Shown here one piece after another: positions 62,200-64,000 of a DNA stretch of 64,000 bases. The translations under genes were made by a program, and so were the position numbers. The stretch covers positions 124,001 through 188,000 of the forward strand of contig NZ_BEWM01000002.1 in the NCBI RefSeq assembly GCF_002723935.1. The letters are read 5' to 3'. The stretch's first letter is position 1. The number at the start of each line of letters is the position of its first letter. The notes beneath the pieces were generated by a model. It saw only the letters and a program-made list of their open reading frames with translations. It had not been told where the DNA came from and searched no databases. The DNA comes from Gluconobacter cerinus. GTDB taxonomy: Bacteria > Pseudomonadota > Alphaproteobacteria > Acetobacterales > Acetobacteraceae.

Positions 62200-62850
62200 A
62201 TGACAGACAGTCTCATATCGTGTCTTTCCGTTGATCCGGATGTTGCAGCCGCAGTCCACAGGATTGGTCCATGTCGCCTTCAGGGAAGAGGCGATCAGGA
62301 GCCATACGACGCCCTCCTCCGTGCCATCGCCGGACAGCAGCTCCATGGTGTGGCTGCGCGCCGTATCTTCGGGCGGCTATGCCTTCTTGGCCCTGAGGCG
62401 TCCGAGGATGGCACGCCTCCAGCACCTGATGCCCTTCTTGCTTTGTCCGAAGATGCTCTGCGTGCCTGCGGCCTGTCTGCCAGCAAGCAGAGTGCCATGC
62501 GGGGCGTTGCGCAGGCTCGGTTGGACGGGCTTGTGCCCAGCCGACAAGACGCTGAGGCGCTGGAAGACGAGGACTTGATCCAGCGGCTCATACCCCTTCG
62601 TGGTGTCGGACGATGGACCGTTGAGATGCTGCTGATGCTGACGTTGAACCGGCCCGATGTGATGCCGGTGGATGACTTTGGTGTCCGGGAAGGTTGGCGC
62701 CGGATTAAAGGGCTGGACATTGCGCCGAAGCCCAAAGCTCTGACAATTGAAACGCTTCCTTTTTCCCCATATCGCTCCGCGCTGGCCTGGTATTGCTGGC
62801 GCGTGGCGGAAGAAAGGCGAAAAACTGCTCCCAACGTGTTGACGGGTTAG
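62200..62850 (+). CDS. DNA-3-methyladenine glycosylase (AlkA-like, HhH-GPD)
   Basis: A 216-residue base-excision glycosylase. The helix-hairpin-helix is LIPLRGVGRWTVEMLLML (about 133-150), with the catalytic Asp in DDFGVREGWRR (about 160). PYDALLRAIAGQQLHG near 38-53 is typical of the AlkA family. I start at ATG 62200, with AGGAAAG before it. Its stop overlaps that of the convergent esterase gene. Confidence 0.88.
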   Translation: MTDSLISCLSVDPDVAAAVHRIGPCRLQGRGDQEPYDALLRAIAGQQLHGVAARRIFGRLCLLGPEASEDGTPPAPDALLALSEDALRACGLSASKQSAMRGVAQARLDGLVPSRQDAEALEDEDLIQRLIPLRGVGRWTVEMLLMLTLNRPDVMPVDDFGVREGWRRIKGLDIAPKPKALTIETLPFSPYRSALAWYCWRVAEERRKTAPNVLTG

Positions 62851-63626
62851 TCTGGGGAGTTGGCCGGTTCGTTGAGGAACGCCATCATTTCAGCAATGAA
62901 AGGGCGGGGCTGCTCCGCATGCAGCCAGTGACCTGCGCCATCCAGAGTTTGTATCCGGGCATGAGGAAACAGTGCCATGATCAGGGGATGGTGCTCCGGC
63001 CTGACATAATCGGAATTGCCACCGCGAAGGAACAGAGCAGGCCCTTCATAAGGAATAGCCTGAATTTCAGGCCAGTCTTCGATCAGACGTATTCCGTGCG
63101 TAATGTCATCAAATCCAATGGCCCAGCCCGGCGTGTCGTCGAGGCGAACATTCTGAGCCATCAGTTCCGCGACGGCTCTGCTGCCTGTGACGGGTTCCAG
63201 CAAGTCCAGCGCGCCACTCCGGGTCAGGTCTGGCGGAAACGTGATGGCATCCAGCCGGGCAATCATGTCACCATGGCCCTGCTGGGTCCGCGCGGGGGCC
63301 ATATCAGCGACCATCAGGCGGACTACACGGTCTGGCTCTGCCAGAGCGAGCATCATTGCAACCTTTCCACCCATGGAATGTCCGACGACCGAAAAAGAAT
63401 CGATCCTGAGATCATCAAGGGTTTCCAGCACATCCTGCGCCATCGCAACGTAGCTAACGGGGCCATGCGGACTGTCTCCGTGATTGCGAAGGTCCAGGGC
63501 AATCGTCCGAAATGTCTGGGCTGCCTCACGCTGAAGAAAACCAAGATTCCGGGCGCGTCCAAACAGTCCATGCAGGAAAACGACCGTTTCCTGTCCGTCC
63601 CCGCGTTCGATGGCGTTGAGTTTCAT
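62847..63626 (-). CDS. Alpha/beta-fold hydrolase (YbfF-like esterase)
   Basis: A 259-residue alpha/beta hydrolase. HGLFGRARNLGF near 18-29 forms the oxyanion region, the nucleophile is in VVGHSMGGK (Ser about 87), and the His is in GAGHWLHAEQP near the end (about 237). This resembles the YbfF-type esterases. Start at ATG 63626 with GGAAGGAT upstream. The TAA stop overlaps the glycosylase TAG by two bases (62848-62849). Confidence 0.9.
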   Translation of the reverse strand: MKLNAIERGDGQETVVFLHGLFGRARNLGFLQREAAQTFRTIALDLRNHGDSPHGPVSYVAMAQDVLETLDDLRIDSFSVVGHSMGGKVAMMLALAEPDRVVRLMVADMAPARTQQGHGDMIARLDAITFPPDLTRSGALDLLEPVTGSRAVAELMAQNVRLDDTPGWAIGFDDITHGIRLIEDWPEIQAIPYEGPALFLRGGNSDYVRPEHHPLIMALFPHARIQTLDGAGHWLHAEQPRPFIAEMMAFLNEPANSPD

Positions 63627-63706
63627 GCATGATCCTTCCATGACAGCGGTTGATCGCAAGCAGCGTTCCAGCCAAACAGAACTACACCTGCCGCCGGGGA
63701 GACCTC

Positions 63707-64000
63707 TTGTCCACCAGTCCCACCCGTAACGAATTGCGTTTTCGCGTGAGTCGCCATCTGCGCGAGCTCCTTCGTCACCCCACCCAGGCTCCCGTGACGC
63801 TGCGTGCGATGGTGCGCGCTGACGAGATCTGGCTGACTGTTCTGGCTGCCGTGGTTGGGGGACTGTCCGGGCTGTGTGTTGTGATTGTTACAACCGTCAC
63901 CCTGTTTCTTCACAGCGCGCTATTCGGTCGCGGGAACACTGTGGACGGTCACCTTTCCGGCCTGACATGGCTCCCCCCATGGCGTCTTCTCCTTGTCCTG
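63707..64000 (+). CDS. Probable ClC-type chloride channel, N-terminal part; 3' end outside window
   Basis: The frame is open from TTG 63707 to the window edge (98 codons). GGGGAG lies five bases before the TTG. The protein has a basic N-terminal tail followed by a hydrophobic segment (VLAAVVGGLSGLCVVIVTTVTLFLH) and a second one starting at the edge; the pattern RADEIWLTVLAAVVG is like Acetobacteraceae ClC proteins, from memory. The key selectivity motifs lie outside the window, so the call is tentative. Confidence 0.5.
   Translation, partial: MSTSPTRNELRFRVSRHLRELLRHPTQAPVTLRAMVRADEIWLTVLAAVVGGLSGLCVVIVTTVTLFLHSALFGRGNTVDGHLSGLTWLPPWRLLLVL

Noticed and set aside
1-64000. Prophage, insertion sequence, integrative element or CRISPR array
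   Set aside because: No integrase, transposase, regular repeat array or cas gene was seen; the tail-fibre-like protein has no phage neighbours. The tRNA-Phe gene is not flanked by an integrase or a visible duplicated end.

Overview
This window looks like chromosomal DNA of an acetic acid bacterium, most likely Gluconobacter or a close relative. The evidence is a complete pqqABCDE operon for pyrroloquinoline quinone, an infA-maf-RNase G-yacG block typical of Alphaproteobacteria, an FnrN-type FNR regulator, several TonB-dependent receptors, a Tat-exported GH32 enzyme and an entericidin-like lipoprotein. The genus call rests on gene content only. No integrase, transposase, CRISPR array or rRNA is visible; there is one tRNA.

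Region 1 (1-13.7 kb): the C-terminal part of htpG with its terminator, an AraC/FeaR-like regulator, a YhaO/YhaN (SbcDC-like) nuclease-ATPase pair, a glycosyltransferase fused to a discoidin-like domain, a ferritin-like protein, a TonB-dependent receptor with a strong leader hairpin, a sulfotransferase and a bile acid:sodium symporter-family transporter. Region 2 (13.7-25.7 kb): GH32 fructanase, MgtC, tRNA-Phe, yacG/rng/maf/infA, a polytopic membrane protein, hisGD, a GntR-slipin pair, and a divergent LysR/SDR pair. Region 3 (25.7-35 kb): a second TonB-dependent receptor, gmk, an AI-2E family permease and pqqABCDE followed closely by an aminotransferase.

Region 4 (35-47.4 kb): a second GT92-like glycosyltransferase, an M61 peptidase, a histidine phosphatase, prs, a GT61-like protein, an entericidin-like lipoprotein, an FMN riboswitch with ribD-ribE-ribBA-ribH, and a third GT92-like glycosyltransferase. 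Region 5 (47.6-64 kb): a large secreted protein with a tail-fibre-like C-terminus, a heavy-metal-type RND efflux operon, ompW facing an FNR-type regulator across an FNR-like site, a secreted coiled-coil protein, photolyase, a lipoprotein and TonB, an AlkA-like glycosylase, an esterase and the start of a ClC channel.

Most of the window is ordinary core chromosome. Candidates for something less described are the scattered AT-richer surface-glycan genes (three GT92-like enzymes with different C-terminal modules, a GT61-like enzyme and a sulfotransferase), the secreted tail-fibre-like protein with a palindrome against its -10 box, the GntR-slipin pair, and a set of perfect inverted repeats in promoter regions. 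I found no clear new multi-gene system. Functions are assigned from remembered family motifs, without database searches.
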